This document shows, in pieces, positions 20,088-26,920 of a stretch of DNA of 33,879 nt. The position numbers and the translations under genes are program-made. The stretch comes from an uncultured Spongiibacteraceae bacterium (lineage in GTDB: Bacteria > Pseudomonadota > Gammaproteobacteria > Pseudomonadales > CAMLJR01). Under the pieces are notes generated by a model. The model saw only the letters and a list, made by a program, of their open reading frames with translations, searched no databases and was not told where the DNA came from. Position 1 is the stretch's first letter; each line of letters opens with the position of its first letter. Location: contig CAMLJR010000007.1 in the NCBI GenBank assembly GCA_946480345.1, forward strand, positions 1 through 33,879, read 5' to 3'.

Positions 20088-21136
20088 CGTATATAAAACC
20101 CAATTTCCGCCATCCGGAATTGCCGACCAACGATCTGGGCTACACGAAGAAAAACTACGAAGGTTCGCTGTCGACATTGTGCGCCGGCTGCGGTCACGAC
20201 TCGATCAGTGCCGCGATTGTGCAGGCTTGTTTCGAGTTATCGATCGAGCCGCATAAAGTCGCGAAAATGTCCGGCATCGGTTGTTCGTCGAAAACGCCGA
20301 CATATTTTCTCGGCAATTCGCACGGTTTTAATTCGGTGCACGGTCGCATGCCATCGGTGGTAACCGGTGCGAATATGGCGAACCGCGATCTGATTTATAT
20401 CGGCGTCTCCGGCGATGGCGACACTGCTTCGATCGGCATGGGGCAGTTCGTGCACGCGGTGCGCCGCAGTCTGAACATGACCTATATCGTCGAGAACAAC
20501 GGCTGCTATGGTCTGACCAAAGGTCAGGATTCCGCGACGGCGGATGCCGGTTCAAAAAGCAAAAAAGGCGATGCGAATCCGTTCGAAGCGATCGATCTCG
20601 CGGCGATGGCTTTGCAGCTGGGTGCGAGTTTTGTTGCGCGCAGTTTTTCCGGCGATAAAGAACAGCTGGTGCCTTTGCTGAAGGCGGCGATTTCGCATCC
20701 CGGCTTTGCGTTTATCGATGTGATTTCACCGTGCGTCACGTTCAACAACAATCCGGGTTCGACTAAATCGTACGAATTCGTGCGCGATCACCTCGAAGCG
20801 ACCGGCACTGTCGATTTCGTGCCGATGCGCAAAGAGATCACCACGAGTTACAGCGCCGGGACTTCACAGGAAGTCACGTTGCACGATGGCTCGGTGATTC
20901 ATTTGCACAAGATCGACGAGAAACTCGATATTCATAATCGTCGCTCTGCGCTCGATCTGATCCAGGAATACAAGGCCGAGAATAAAATTCTCACCGGTCT
21001 GCTGTACATGGACAAAGAGCCAACCGATCTGCACGAAACGATCGGCACCGTGCACAAGCCGCTGCGTTCGCTGAGGGAAAAAGAACTCTGCCCCGGCAAC
21101 AACGTGCTACAAAATATCAACGCAAGTTTCCGTTAA
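20084..21136 (+). CDS. korB: 2-oxoacid:acceptor oxidoreductase beta subunit, TPP-binding (KorB-like)
   Basis: This 350-residue protein has the cluster and thiamine diphosphate motifs of KorB: CAGCGH (Cys33, Cys36), GIGCSSKTP (Cys67), GDGDTASIG (110-118, metal/TPP site), NNGCYGLTKGQ (138-148) and SPCVTFNN (Cys218). The four cysteines would hold the single [4Fe-4S] cluster beside TPP. The SPCVTFNN signature favours 2-oxoglutarate-type enzymes over pyruvate enzymes. The start ATG overlaps the korA stop (ATGA at 20084-20087). The gene ends 14 bp before a strong terminator, closing the operon. Confidence 0.9.
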   Translation: MTYIKPNFRHPELPTNDLGYTKKNYEGSLSTLCAGCGHDSISAAIVQACFELSIEPHKVAKMSGIGCSSKTPTYFLGNSHGFNSVHGRMPSVVTGANMANRDLIYIGVSGDGDTASIGMGQFVHAVRRSLNMTYIVENNGCYGLTKGQDSATADAGSKSKKGDANPFEAIDLAAMALQLGASFVARSFSGDKEQLVPLLKAAISHPGFAFIDVISPCVTFNNNPGSTKSYEFVRDHLEATGTVDFVPMRKEITTSYSAGTSQEVTLHDGSVIHLHKIDEKLDIHNRRSALDLIQEYKAENKILTGLLYMDKEPTDLHETIGTVHKPLRSLREKELCPGNNVLQNINASFR

Positions 21137-21150
21137 GCATTGCAATGAAA

Positions 21151-21180
21151 TAAAAAACCCGGCTCAGGCCGGGTTTTTTA
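21151..21180. terminator. Bidirectional rho-independent terminator
   Basis: A perfect 13-bp stem (21151-21163 with 21168-21180) contains GC core CCCGGC/GCCGGG, a 4-nt loop TCAG, and is flanked by A6 on the left and T6 on the right. It can therefore stop transcription both from the korAB operon (plus) and from the convergent glyoxalase gene (minus). Confidence 0.92.
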
Positions 21181-21214
21181 TTTCTCACGCGGGTTTATAA
21201 AACCGCGAAAATTA

Positions 21215-21655
21215 TTACCACTGACCTGTGTTCGGCATCGATAGCCACGGCTCCTGCGGCGGCAGCGAACCACTTTTTTGCAATAACTCGATCGAGATAT
21301 TATCCGGCGAACGCACGAATGCCATATGACCATCGCGAGGTGGACGATTGATCGTAACGCCACCATCGAGTAATCGCTGGCAGGTTTGATAAATATTATC
21401 GACGCGATAAGCGAGATGGCCGAAATTACGCGCGCCGCCGTAATCTTCCGCATCCCAGTTGTAAGTGAGCTCCACGAGCGGCGCCTTGTTGACGCGGGCT
21501 TGTTCGACATCGCCAGGCGCAGCTAAAAACACCAAGGTATAGCGGCCCTGTTCGTTGTCCTTGCGCGACACCTGCACCAGCCCGAGCAGATTGCAATAAA
21601 AATGCAGCGATTCATCGAGATCGCTGACGCGTACCATCGTATGCAAATATTCCAC
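21215..21655 (-). CDS. gloA: Lactoylglutathione lyase (glyoxalase I, VOC family)
   Basis: This 146-residue protein aligns by eye with E. coli GloA from the first residues (MEYLHTMVRVSDLDESLHFY). All four metal ligands are in place: His5, Glu62 (in LVELTYNW), His80 (FGHLAYRV) and Glu123 (ISIELLQ). It would isomerise the methylglyoxal-glutathione hemithioacetal to S-lactoylglutathione in the cytoplasm; the E. coli class uses Ni2+. The start is GTG with GAGGG upstream, fixed by alignment. It has a slightly longer loop (PGDVEQARVNKAP) than E. coli GloA and a short C-terminal tail. It converges on korB across the shared terminator. Confidence 0.9.
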   Translation of the reverse strand: MEYLHTMVRVSDLDESLHFYCNLLGLVQVSRKDNEQGRYTLVFLAAPGDVEQARVNKAPLVELTYNWDAEDYGGARNFGHLAYRVDNIYQTCQRLLDGGVTINRPPRDGHMAFVRSPDNISIELLQKSGSLPPQEPWLSMPNTGQW

Positions 21656-21892
21656 CGATTTGCCCTCGAGTTCCGCATGATTCTTCGCGATTGGTCGTCA
21701 TTCTGCGGGATTTCGGATATTTGCGGCAACCGCTCTAACACTTCGACATAGCGCTCGTGAGCGGATACACAATTTCGGTGGGGCATTAACACTGGAATCG
21801 CTAACGGCATTTTTTTATAGAGATGTTCGATCGAAGGGGTGTCGCTGGCATTGCTTATAATCAGCGAGGACATTCAACAAGAGGAAGTCGCT

Positions 21893-22117
21893 ATGTCTCC
21901 GTATTTAGGTTTAAACCGGCGCTCCGGCGAAGATAGAAGGATCTGTGATGTGGGTGCGAAAGAAGATCATCGCGGTATTGATCGTCGCCGACACGGCAGC
22001 GATCGGTATGTGGTGGTTGTAGGCGATAGCGGGGTGGATCGTTTCGGTTTAATGGTTGGGTTCCCCGTCGCCTTTCTGATTGCCGCCTTTTTACTTACGG
22101 TATTCGTGAAAACATAA
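21893..22117 (+). CDS. Small single-pass membrane protein with RRSGEDRR motif
   Basis: This 74-residue protein starts at an ATG with a good ribosome binding site (AAGAGGAAG, 6 to 8 bases upstream) and a perfect TATAAT at 21856-21861. The N-terminal half is strongly charged and has a near-repeat (NRRSGEDRR, then RGIDRRRHGSDR); the C-terminal half is one hydrophobic helix (about residues 52-72). I do not recognise the family or function. It lies 135 bp before the EAL-CBS-GGDEF gene on the same strand, so a link to c-di-GMP signalling is possible but only by position. Confidence 0.7.
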   Translation: MSPYLGLNRRSGEDRRICDVGAKEDHRGIDRRRHGSDRYVVVVGDSGVDRFGLMVGFPVAFLIAAFLLTVFVKT

Positions 22118-22186
22118 TTTTGTTGTGCTCCTTAGTTTGAATTGTCATGGGACTGACATAAACGCTTGTTAGTGTGCTCCGCCGTA

Positions 22187-22222
22187 AGCCGCGCTTCGTG
22201 TTAATCGACAGTAAGCGCGGCT
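22187..22222. terminator. GC-rich hairpin between the small membrane gene and the EAL-CBS-GGDEF gene
   Basis: A perfect 10-bp inverted repeat (AGCCGCGCTT at 22187-22196, AAGCGCGGCT at 22213-22222) encloses a 16-nt loop and is followed by AATTTCTT. It may be a weak terminator for the small gene or a structured leader of the next gene; the long loop and lack of a T-run leave this open. Confidence 0.4.
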
Positions 22223-22252
22223 AATTTCTTGCCGAAGCCGCAGCGAGTTGTT

Positions 22253-24052
22253 ATGTCTCCGATCGGAACCGCCGCCGAACTTACGGAAATCATTCGCACC
22301 AATCAGCTCACCTCGGTATACCAGCCGATCGTCGATTTACGCAGTGCCACATTATTCGGTTACGAGGCATTGACGCGCGGCCCCGCTAACAGTGTTCTGC
22401 ACAGCCCGATCAATTTATTCGAAACCGCAAGCCGATATGGCTTGATGGCGCCGCTTGAGCTGGCGTGTCGCGAAGTTGCGTGCTCGCGCTTCGTGCAATA
22501 CGGCGCGCAGGGCAAGCTGTTCATCAATGTCAGCCCGATGAGCCTGATCGAAAAGGATTATCAGGAAGAGATGGCAGAGCGCACATTGCATGCGCTGGGG
22601 TTATCGGCGCAGCGCATCGTGATCGAATTGTCGGAGCAATATCCGCTCGACGATTACGATTTGATGCGACGGGCGACCAGTCATTTTCGCGCGTTGGGTT
22701 TCGAAATTGCGATCGACGATCTCGGCGCCGGTTATGCCGGTTTACGCGCATGGTCTGAATTGCGTCCCGATTATGTAAAAGTCGATCGGCATTTCATCGA
22801 GGGAATCAACGAAGACCCGGTCAAGCGCGAATTTCTGCGTTCGATTCTCGAAATTGCGAAGGAGATGGACTGCAAGGTTGTCGCCGAAGGCATCGAAACG
22901 GCCGAGCAATTATCGATCGTACAAAGCATGGGCGTGCATTTCGGCCAGGGCTATTTTCTCGGTCGTCCGCAAAGCATACCGGCGCCGGCGCATCAGATAA
23001 CCGCAAATCTCGGCAAGTTGCCGCCATCGATGCGTCGGCCATTGCGGCGCTCGCAAACCGTGGCCGAACTCGCCATCGCCGCGCCGACGATCGAGCCGTG
23101 GATCCCGCTCGATCGCGTTGTCGATATCTTGCGCGAAAACAGAGCGTTCAATTGTCTGCCCGTTGTCGAAGACGGCAAGCCGCTGGGTTTGATTCAGCGC
23201 CAGGAAATTCTTGAGCTTTATACAGCGCGTTACAGCCGCGAATTGTATGGAAAAAAACCGGCGCGGAGTTTCATGGATAAACGCTCGGTGATCGTCAGCG
23301 ACGATCGCACGTTGGAGGAGGTGAGCCGGATGCTCACGGCCGATGGCGATCAATTGCTGAGTCAGGATTTCATCGTTACGCGCAATCAATTGTTTTTTGG
23401 TGTCGGGAAAACAAGTGCGCTCCTGCGGCGAATCACTGAACAACAAATCCGCAACGCGCGATATGCGAATCCATTGACGCTGCTGCCGGGCAATGTGCCG
23501 ATCCACGAAACACTCGATGATTTGCTCGAGCGCAACGATGAATTCCATGTCGCGTACTGCGATCTCGATCACTTCAAGCCGTATAACGATTACTACGGAT
23601 ATAGTCGCGGCGACGATGTAATTATATTTTTGGCACAGGTCATTCAGGATGAGATCGACGTCGAATGCGATTTCGTCGGTCATATCGGCGGCGACGATTT
23701 CATGGTGCTGTTTCGCAGCTCGAATTGGCGCGAGCGCTGCGAAAAAATAATCGAGACCTTTGCGTTGCATATCGACCAGTTGTATTGCTCGAAAGGCATC
23801 GCCGATGGCGGCATTTTTGCGCGCGATCGTCGCGGTGAAATCGGCTTTTTTCCGATGTTGACGTTATCGATCGGGGTCGTGACGCCCGATCCTGCGCATT
23901 GCCATAGTCATCACGACATCGCTGCGTTGGCGGTGGATGCCAAGCTGCAAGCGAAGCAGAAGTTCGGCAATAGTTTATTCGTGTCGCGCCGGAAGCGCCC
24001 GCAAATCGATATCGTTCACGCGGAAAGCGGAGTGTTGCCCGCGACGCTGTGA
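22253..24052 (+). CDS. EAL-CBS-GGDEF c-di-GMP signalling protein
   Basis: This 599-residue cytoplasmic protein has three parts. The EAL phosphodiesterase domain (about 12-250) looks intact: YEALTRGP, FINVSPMS, IELSE, DDLGAG, KVDRHFIEG, VAEGIETAEQ and GQGYFLGRP. Paired CBS domains (about 265-390) probably bind a nucleotide. The GGDEF-like domain (about 410-560) keeps CDLDHFKPYNDYYG but has GGDDF instead of GGDEF and lacks the arginine of the RxxD inhibitory site. It therefore most likely degrades c-di-GMP, with the GGDDF domain weakly active or regulatory. ATG 22253 was chosen over TTG 22229. No membrane segment or signal peptide is seen. Domain order matches a known proteobacterial family. 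Confidence 0.9.
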   Translation: MSPIGTAAELTEIIRTNQLTSVYQPIVDLRSATLFGYEALTRGPANSVLHSPINLFETASRYGLMAPLELACREVACSRFVQYGAQGKLFINVSPMSLIEKDYQEEMAERTLHALGLSAQRIVIELSEQYPLDDYDLMRRATSHFRALGFEIAIDDLGAGYAGLRAWSELRPDYVKVDRHFIEGINEDPVKREFLRSILEIAKEMDCKVVAEGIETAEQLSIVQSMGVHFGQGYFLGRPQSIPAPAHQITANLGKLPPSMRRPLRRSQTVAELAIAAPTIEPWIPLDRVVDILRENRAFNCLPVVEDGKPLGLIQRQEILELYTARYSRELYGKKPARSFMDKRSVIVSDDRTLEEVSRMLTADGDQLLSQDFIVTRNQLFFGVGKTSALLRRITEQQIRNARYANPLTLLPGNVPIHETLDDLLERNDEFHVAYCDLDHFKPYNDYYGYSRGDDVIIFLAQVIQDEIDVECDFVGHIGGDDFMVLFRSSNWRERCEKIIETFALHIDQLYCSKGIADGGIFARDRRGEIGFFPMLTLSIGVVTPDPAHCHSHHDIAALAVDAKLQAKQKFGNSLFVSRRKRPQIDIVHAESGVLPATL

Positions 24053-24085
24053 CAGCGCACTATTTACCAGGCGATTGACCAGCGA

Positions 24086-24122
24086 TTAACCCGACATCGA
24101 ACATGCCGGGTTAATATGTTTC
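24086..24122 (+). terminator. Probable terminator after the EAL-CBS-GGDEF gene
   Basis: The arms TTAACCCG (24086-24093) and CGGGTTAA (24107-24114) pair perfectly, with an inner CAT/ATG extension beyond one mismatch and a 5-nt loop. A T-rich stretch (TATGTTTCTTTTT) follows. It ends about 20 bp before moaC, so it could also affect the moaC leader. Confidence 0.65.
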
Positions 24123-24143
24123 TTTTTACGGAAAGCGACGAAT

Positions 24144-24623
24144 ATGTCCGCCAAATTTACTCATCTCGATGCCGAAGGCCGTGCGCGCATGGTCGATGTT
24201 ACCGATAAGCCCGTCACGGCTCGCACGGCTACCGCGGAAGCCCGCGTCGTCATGCAGCCGCAGACATTGCAAATGATCGTCGATGGTAATCATAAGAAGG
24301 GCGATGTGTTGGCGGTCGCGCGTATTGCCGGTATTCAGGCGGCAAAAAAATGCGCTGATTTGATTCCGCTTTGCCATCCGCTGCTGTTGTCTTCGGTTAT
24401 CGTTGAATGCGAGCCGGATTTAAATAATCACGCTGTCGTTATTCATGCGACGTGCAAACTCGCAGGTCAAACCGGCGTCGAAATGGAGGCGTTGACCGCC
24501 GCCAGTGTCGCCGCTTTAACGATTTACGATATGTGCAAAGCGGTCGATAAAGGCATGGAGATTCGCAGTGTGCGATTACTCGAAAAGCGCGGCGGAAAAT
24601 CCGGCGATTGGTCCGCATCATGA
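24144..24623 (+). CDS. moaC: Cyclic pyranopterin monophosphate synthase MoaC
   Basis: This 159-residue protein has the MoaC hallmarks: [18 protein letters not shown] at the N-terminus, the active-site histidine segment [19 protein letters not shown], and [11 protein letters not shown] near the C-terminus, ending in [10 protein letters not shown]. It converts the GTP-derived 3',8-cyclo compound made by MoaA into cyclic pyranopterin monophosphate, the first stable intermediate in molybdenum cofactor synthesis. A GGAAAG motif precedes the ATG. The stop overlaps the moaD start (ATGA). moaA and moaB are not in the window. Confidence 0.97.
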   Translation: MSAKFTHLDAEGRARMVDVTDKPVTARTATAEARVVMQPQTLQMIVDGNHKKGDVLAVARIAGIQAAKKCADLIPLCHPLLLSSVIVECEPDLNNHAVVIHATCKLAGQTGVEMEALTAASVAALTIYDMCKAVDKGMEIRSVRLLEKRGGKSGDWSAS

Positions 24624-24865
24624 TCGACGTATTATTTTTCGCCAGCATTCGCGAGCAACTCGGCGTCGATAAATTATCTATCGAACACGCCTTGAACGTC
24701 GATCAATTGATCGCGCAATTAATCGATCGCGAAGGTTACGCGTGGGCAGAGGTGTTATGCGCACCGAATGTTATCGTCGCGGTGAATCAGGAAGTGGCAG
24801 ATCGATCTTGCGTATTGCAGGACGGTGACGAAGTCGCGTTTTTTCCGCCGGTCACGGGCGGTTAG
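24620..24865 (+). CDS. moaD: Molybdopterin synthase sulfur carrier subunit MoaD
   Basis: This 81-residue ubiquitin-like protein starts [14 protein letters not shown] and ends in the essential di-glycine (FFPPVTGG), which is thiocarboxylated by MoeB and donates sulfur to cyclic pyranopterin monophosphate in complex with MoaE. The ATG overlapping the moaC stop was chosen over a GTG at 24608. The 37-bp gap to moaE contains the moaE ribosome binding site. Confidence 0.95.
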   Translation: MIDVLFFASIREQLGVDKLSIEHALNVDQLIAQLIDREGYAWAEVLCAPNVIVAVNQEVADRSCVLQDGDEVAFFPPVTGG

Positions 24866-24902
24866 GTATGAGCCGGCGGTTAAACGTAAGGCGGAGCTGA
24901 AC

Positions 24903-25370
24903 ATGAGCGAGATCAGCGTGCAGGTCGAAGACTTCGATGTTGGAGTCGAAACGGAAAAATTGCGCAAAATCAATCGAAGCACCGGTGCCATTGCCACGTT
25001 TATCGGTACCGTCAGCGATGTGAATGAGAGCGCGCAAATTGTGTCGCTGCGGCTGGAGCATTATCCGGGGATGACCGAAAAAAGCATCGCCGAAATTATT
25101 CAGCAAGCGAAACAGCGCTGGCCGCTGCTTGGCGTGCGCGTCATTCACCGCGTCGGCGAACTGAAACTTGGCGAGCAGATCGTTTTCGTCGGTGTGTCGA
25201 GCAGGCACCGCAGTGCGGCATTCGAAGCCTGTGAATTCATCATGGACTATCTAAAAACGCGCGCACCGTTTTGGAAAAAAGAAACCACCCATGACGGTGC
25301 TCGGTGGGTGGCAGCGCGCGCCAGCGATGATAATGCCGCCGAGCGCTGGCAATCTAACGGTTCTGCTTAG
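24903..25370 (+). CDS. moaE: Molybdopterin synthase catalytic subunit MoaE
   Basis: This 155-residue protein has MoaE motifs: GAIATFIGTVSDVN, LRLEHYPGMTEKSI, HRVGELKLGE, VSSRHRSAAFEACEFIMDYLKTRAPFWKKE (read in two blocks here; positions about 99-128) with the catalytic lysine in WKKE. It inserts two dithiolene sulfurs delivered by MoaD, forming molybdopterin. ATG 24903 with AAGGCGGAG upstream is the clear start, although the frame is open back into moaD. It is the last gene of moaCDE and converges with the RNA methyltransferase gene, with 5 bp between the stops. Confidence 0.95.
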   Translation: MSEISVQVEDFDVGVETEKLRKINRSTGAIATFIGTVSDVNESAQIVSLRLEHYPGMTEKSIAEIIQQAKQRWPLLGVRVIHRVGELKLGEQIVFVGVSSRHRSAAFEACEFIMDYLKTRAPFWKKETTHDGARWVAARASDDNAAERWQSNGSA

Positions 25371-25375
25371 CTGCA

Positions 25376-26146
25376 TCAGCCGTAATAGGCGAGCAGTGCA
25401 CCGGTCACCGCGACATTTAACGACTCGACGCCGTTATGCATTGGAATGCGAATCGATGCGTCGGCAATTTGTTCGATCTCTTGCGACACGCCATCGGTTT
25501 CATTGCCCAGCACATACACCCGTGCGGGAGCTTTTTTATCGTCGAACGCATCGATTTTCGCTTGCAGCGATAACGTGTAAACGGTGAAGCCTGCTTTCTG
25601 CAATTGCTTGAGCGCATCGCCCAAATCGCCGCAGCGAACTATCGGACATTTGAATACGGTGCCGGCGCTCGCTTTGATGACCAACGGCGACAGCGGTGCG
25701 CAACCTTTTTCCGGAATCAGCACTGCATCGACGCCGCCAGCGGCTGCGGAGCGAATCAGCATGCCGATATTTTGGGGATTGGTGATGCGATCGAGTGCGA
25801 TGATTTTTGTATTCGTCGCGCGCGTTTCGCGAAGAAAATTATCCAGGCGTTGATAGCGCTGCAATTGCAGATCGGCGGCGACACCCTGATCTTCGCGACT
25901 ATTTTTCGAGATCCGCGAGAGTTCGGTTTTACTGTGGTGTTTGATGGGAATTTTACGCGCTGCAGCGAGTCCGGTGATTTCATCCAGAATGCCGCCGCTT
26001 TTATTGCTGTCGGCGAGATGTATGCAGTAAATCGGCAGCGACGGATCGTGTAACGCTTCGAGCACCGGTTTGCGACCGTAAATCGTCAGCAAACTATCGA
26101 AGAAGGCTTTTTTGGCGAGATAACTCGCGGAATCTTGCTCGGTCAC
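25376..26146 (-). CDS. SpoU/TrmH-family RNA 2'-O-ribose methyltransferase
   Basis: This 256-residue protein has an N-terminal RNA-binding substrate domain (IYGRKPVLEAL) and the SPOUT knot with motif 1 DRITNPQNIGMLIRSA, motif 2 VYVLGNETDGVS and motif 3 IRIPMHNGVESLNVAVTGA. These are the S-adenosylmethionine-binding trefoil motifs of the TrmH/RlmB class, which 2'-O-methylate a ribose in tRNA or rRNA. The target cannot be read from sequence; it differs from RlmB in having a longer N-terminus. The start is GTG. It converges on moaE and is followed upstream by a kinase gene on the same strand. Confidence 0.88.
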   Translation of the reverse strand: MTEQDSASYLAKKAFFDSLLTIYGRKPVLEALHDPSLPIYCIHLADSNKSGGILDEITGLAAARKIPIKHHSKTELSRISKNSREDQGVAADLQLQRYQRLDNFLRETRATNTKIIALDRITNPQNIGMLIRSAAAGGVDAVLIPEKGCAPLSPLVIKASAGTVFKCPIVRCGDLGDALKQLQKAGFTVYTLSLQAKIDAFDDKKAPARVYVLGNETDGVSQEIEQIADASIRIPMHNGVESLNVAVTGALLAYYG

Positions 26147-26206
26147 TGTAGTTCACCCGTTGCGAATCGGGCGCACGATAGAAGCGGCGTTTTAGCCTGT
26201 CAATAA

Positions 26207-26920
26207 TTACGGCAGGAGCAAACGGAAACAGCTGCCATGCGGCGCGATATTGGTGAGATCGATCGTGCCATGTTGTTCGCCACGGCGATGCAGATTGGCA
26301 ACCTGCGCGGCGAAATATAAGCCCAGGCTGGTACTGCCGCTGTTGAAGTCGATACCGCGCTCGTCGTTTGCGAATTGATCCTCGTCGGTATTGGCGTTCG
26401 CGCTCAACATTTTGGCGGGAAAGCCGGGGCCATCATCGCGTACTTCGATCACGACACTATTGTTGGCGTTAGCGTGGGCAAGTACGCGGATCGATCTATC
26501 CGCATAGCGCGATGCATTGACGAGCACATTATTGAGCACGCCGGCGATTAACGTGGGATCGAAATACGCGCGCAAATCGTCGTCGCATTCGCACGTGATC
26601 TGCAATTGCCGAATCGAAAACAGCAGCTCGTTGCTGGCAATCTGTTCATCGAGGAAATCGGCGACGAATACTTCCTGTATCTGCAGCGGCAGTTGTTTTT
26701 CCTGCAATCGATACAGGCCGAGCAAGTAGATCATCGAGTTATTGATTCGCGCTGCCTCACCGCGCAACGTTGCGAATTGCATGCGTTGGGTATCCGATGT
26801 GGGCGGTGTCACTTCGACGATCGAGTCGAGTGTATTCAGCAGCATGCCGAGCGAGTTTTTAATGTCGTGGACCGACGACGCCAGCATCATCGAAAACGGC
26901 ACATCATTCGGCATCGGCAT
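26207..26920 (-). CDS. Sensor-less histidine kinase (soluble)
   Basis: This 237-residue protein contains only the catalytic core of a histidine kinase: a DHp helix with the phosphoacceptor motif SVHDIKNSLGMLL (His18), then an HATPase domain with an N-box (NNVLVNASRYA), G1 box (VRDDGPGFP) and G2-like box (STSLGLYFAA). No sensor domain, membrane segment or signal peptide is present, so input must come from a partner. Its start lies inside the end of the upstream response-regulator gene (17-bp overlap), which makes that TPR regulator the obvious partner. A second ATG at 26914 is also possible as start. Confidence 0.85.
   Translation of the reverse strand: MPMPNDVPFSMMLASSVHDIKNSLGMLLNTLDSIVEVTPPTSDTQRMQFATLRGEAARINNSMIYLLGLYRLQEKQLPLQIQEVFVADFLDEQIASNELLFSIRQLQITCECDDDLRAYFDPTLIAGVLNNVLVNASRYADRSIRVLAHANANNSVVIEVRDDGPGFPAKMLSANANTDEDQFANDERGIDFNSGSTSLGLYFAAQVANLHRRGEQHGTIDLTNIAPHGSCFRLLLP

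Noticed and set aside
21523..21873. 116-codon minus-strand frame overlapping the 5' part of gloA
   Set aside because: The upstream half looks mildly protein-like, but it overlaps gloA out of frame, has no recognisable motif, and gloA itself is complete with its own GTG start and ribosome binding site.
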